This document shows positions 31,201-33,365 of a DNA stretch of 33,365 nucleotides, piece after piece. Both the position numbers and the translations under genes were made by a program. How positions within the stretch are numbered: the stretch's first letter is position 1; the number at the start of each line of letters is the position of its first letter. This DNA comes from an uncultured Lachnospiraceae bacterium. GTDB taxonomy: Bacteria; Bacillota; Clostridia; Lachnospirales; Lachnospiraceae. The notes beneath the pieces are model-generated. The model did not search any database. It worked only from the letters and a program-made list of their open reading frames with translations, and had not been told where the DNA came from. The DNA lies in NCBI GenBank assembly GCA_934294885.1, contig CAKRAK010000026.1, positions 1-33,365 on the forward strand, written 5' to 3'.

Positions 31201-32799
31201 ATGGCGGAACAAGAAAATAGCAAAGATTTAATAAGCGTATTGTGGAGCGGAGCAGATATTCTACGATCAAAAATGGATGCAAATGAATACAAAGATTATT
31301 TGTTAGGCATTGTATTTTATAAATATCTGTCAGATTCTTTTTTAATTAAAGTTTACGATTTGATTTATGATGAAAAACCGGAAAATATGAAAGTTGCTCT
31401 TGAAGCATACATAGAGGCTCTGAAAGATGAAAGTGCAGAGGAATTAAAAGAGCAAATTAAATCCGAATTTCATTATATTATAGAACCTGATTTGACGTAT
31501 ACATGTTTTGCTGAGGCGGCAAAAAATAATTCTTTTAATCGTGAACAATTACAAAAGGGTTTTAATAATATTGAACAAAGTGATGCAATATTTGCTGATT
31601 TGTTTACGGATATTGATTTATACTCGAATCGTTTGGGAACGGGCGACCAAAAGCAGAGTGATACTATTTCAAGTTTGATTAAGGAAATTGATAAGGCTGA
31701 TTTACTTAATTCAGATTCGGATGTGTTGGGAAATGCATACGAATATTTAATCGGACAATTTGCTTCGGAAACAGGAAAAAAGGCGGGAGAATTTTATACA
31801 CCGCAAGCAGTTTCAAAAATACTAACAAAGATTGCTATATCGGGGCAGGAAGATAAGATGGGTCTATCTGTTTATGATCCTTGTATGGGTTCTGGTTCGC
31901 TTTTGTTAAATGCAAAAAAATATTCTACACAGGCAAGAACAATAAAATATTATGGACAAGAATTGATGACTTCAACTTATAACCTGGCAAGAATGAATAT
32001 GTTCCTTCATGGTATCGTTCCTGAAAATCAAAAACTTCGTAATGGCGACACCTTAGATGGAGATTGGCCTACAGGAGAAGAAACTGATTTTAATATGGTT
32101 TTGATGAATCCTCCATATTCAGCAAAATGGAGTGCGGCAGCAGGATTCTTGCAGGATGAAAGATTTAGTGATTATGGAGTTTTGGCACCAAAATCAAAAG
32201 CTGATTATGCATTTTTGCTTCATGGTCTATATCATTTAAAGAATAATGGAACGATGGCAATTGTCTTACCGCATGGTGTGTTATTTAGAGGTGCGGCAGA
32301 AGGAAAAATAAGGGAAAAACTTCTACGTTCCGGAAATATCTATGCGGTTATCGGACTACCTTCAAATTTGTTTTATAACACTTCAATTCCAACCTGTATC
32401 ATTGTATTAAAGAAACATAGAGATGGAAGAGATGTGCTATTTATAGATGCATCGAAGAAATTTGAAAAAGGGAAAAAACAGAATGCGATGACAGATGAGC
32501 ATATCGATTCTGTTTTGGAATTATATAGTAAACGTGAAACAGTTGAAAAAGAATCATATCTTGCTTCTTTTGAGGATATTGAAAAGAATGATTTTAACCT
32601 AAATATTCCAAGATATGTTGACAACTTTGAACAAGAAGAGGAAATCGACATCAATGATCTATTATCAGAAATGAAGAAAACAGATGAGGAGATTGAACAA
32701 GTCCAAAAGGAGTTTGCATCTCTTATGAAAGATTTGACCGCTTCAGATGAAAAGGTATTGGAATCACTAAATAGTTTGATTGAAATGATTGAGAGGTGA
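31201..32799 (+). CDS. hsdM: type I restriction-modification methyltransferase subunit HsdM
   Basis: HsdM methylates adenine in the recognition sequence set by HsdS. The 532-residue protein begins with an HsdM N-terminal helical domain (about 8-160), then the methyltransferase fold: AGEFYTPQAVS near 196-206, SAM site DPCMGSGSLL at 226-235, and catalytic NPPYSAKW at 303-310. The C-terminus is helical and Glu-rich (about 485-532). TGGAGGAT precedes the ATG. hsdS follows after five bases. hsdR is not in the window; it may lie beyond the right end. Composition is more AT-rich than the central operons, as usual for R-M genes. Confidence 0.95.
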   Translation: MAEQENSKDLISVLWSGADILRSKMDANEYKDYLLGIVFYKYLSDSFLIKVYDLIYDEKPENMKVALEAYIEALKDESAEELKEQIKSEFHYIIEPDLTYTCFAEAAKNNSFNREQLQKGFNNIEQSDAIFADLFTDIDLYSNRLGTGDQKQSDTISSLIKEIDKADLLNSDSDVLGNAYEYLIGQFASETGKKAGEFYTPQAVSKILTKIAISGQEDKMGLSVYDPCMGSGSLLLNAKKYSTQARTIKYYGQELMTSTYNLARMNMFLHGIVPENQKLRNGDTLDGDWPTGEETDFNMVLMNPPYSAKWSAAAGFLQDERFSDYGVLAPKSKADYAFLLHGLYHLKNNGTMAIVLPHGVLFRGAAEGKIREKLLRSGNIYAVIGLPSNLFYNTSIPTCIIVLKKHRDGRDVLFIDASKKFEKGKKQNAMTDEHIDSVLELYSKRETVEKESYLASFEDIEKNDFNLNIPRYVDNFEQEEEIDINDLLSEMKKTDEEIEQVQKEFASLMKDLTASDEKVLESLNSLIEMIER

Positions 32800-32804
32800 T
32801 TTGT

Positions 32805-33365
32805 ATGGAAAATCCAAAGATTAGATTTAAAGGATACACAGAAGCTTGGGAACAGCGTAAGTTAGGGGATTTGGTTGAGCGTGTAACAAGGAAAAATCAA
32901 GATTTAGTATCAGAACTTCCCCTTACGATATCTGCACAATATGGTTTGATTGATCAGAATAAATTTTTTGATAAGAGAGTAGCAAGTAAAGATGTCAGCG
33001 GTTATTACCTGATTGAGAATGGAGAATTTGCTTATAATAAAAGTACATCAACAGATGCACCGTGGGGAGCTATTAAAAGACTGGATCGCTATGAAAATGG
33101 CGTATTATCTACACTTTATATTGTATTTGGCATAAAAAAAGATAATCCTGTAGATTCCGATTTCTTGGTATCTTACTACAGCACAAACTTGTGGCATAAA
33201 GCTATTCATGAGATTGCTGCTGAAGGGGCGAGAAATCATGGACTCTTGAATATAGCACCAGCAGATTTTTTTGAAACAAATCTAACGATAGCACAAGATA
33301 TTGAAGAACAGAAGAAAATTGGGAAGTATTTTGAGAAGATAGAAGGGCTCATCACTCTTCACCAG
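32805..33365 (+). CDS. hsdS: type I restriction-modification specificity subunit HsdS (cut by window end)
   Basis: The reading frame stays open from ATG 32805 to the last base, 187 codons, with GAGAGGTG nine bases upstream. The start MENPKIRFKGYTEAWEQRKL is the typical HsdS beginning. The first target-recognition domain follows (ISAQYGLIDQ, VSGYYLIENGEFAYNKS, a strand with LSTLYIVF, and HGLLNIAPADF), and then the first conserved helical spacer QKKIGKYFEKIEGLITLHQ at the very end. The second recognition domain and stop codon lie outside. Its five-base spacing after hsdM means one operon. Confidence 0.93.
   Translation, partial: MENPKIRFKGYTEAWEQRKLGDLVERVTRKNQDLVSELPLTISAQYGLIDQNKFFDKRVASKDVSGYYLIENGEFAYNKSTSTDAPWGAIKRLDRYENGVLSTLYIVFGIKKDNPVDSDFLVSYYSTNLWHKAIHEIAAEGARNHGLLNIAPADFFETNLTIAQDIEEQKKIGKYFEKIEGLITLHQ

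Noticed and set aside
1..33365. CRISPR array or transposase
   Set aside because: No regularly spaced identical short repeats with unique spacers and no insertion-sequence genes; the only regular repeats are the 165-bp and 27-bp arrays described.

Overview
The window looks like a chromosomal segment of a low-GC, Gram-positive Clostridia, most likely a Lachnospiraceae relative. This rests on AGGAGG-type ribosome binding sites, sigma-A-like promoters, a HrcA/CIRCE operator, an infC-rpmI-rplT operon whose infC appears to start with ATT, CspB-like subtilisin and M18 aminopeptidase genes, and tRNAs without an encoded CCA. The genus is not determined.

Layout. (1) 1-2.9 kb is accessory-looking: a tRNA-Trp with terminator and attachment-like TTGGGCAA repeats, a very AT-rich two-gene ABC exporter, and an unrecognised membrane protein with a Cys/His cluster and an acidic tail. 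(2) 2.95-6.3 kb holds an ammonium transporter fused to a C-terminal PII domain, preceded by a leader with a strong promoter and terminator-like hairpins; then an AraC-type regulator and a roughly 280-nt gene-free stretch rich in hairpins that is probably a structured RNA (raiA-like, tentative). (3) 6.4-15.4 kb is a protein-quality-control neighbourhood: a divergent ClpX, M18 aminopeptidase ApeA, a CspB-like subtilase, HtpG with a perfect CIRCE operator, an unknown small protein and a second M18 aminopeptidase (ApeB). (4) 15.4-18.6 kb holds an orphan ferredoxin, an SsuBC-like ABC importer without a binding protein, and a membrane-anchored polysaccharide deacetylase. (5) 18.8-27.2 kb appears to be one long operon: folC, an HD-domain hydrolase, folP, a folB-folK fusion, pheA, ppx-HD and ppk (folate, phenylalanine and polyphosphate). 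(6) 27.2-28.6 kb is the infC-rpmI-rplT operon with an attenuator leader. (7) 28.7-33.4 kb is again accessory: tRNA-Leu(AAG), an array of three 165-bp repeats carrying conserved hairpins, a small conserved protein, a phage-type holin-amidase pair, and a type I restriction-modification locus (hsdM, then hsdS cut by the window end).

The least explained items are the 165-bp repeat array with a compensatory change, the amt leader, the RNA-like region before clpX, the ClpX lacking the RKH loop motif, the HD protein inside the folate operon, and the small Cys/His membrane protein.
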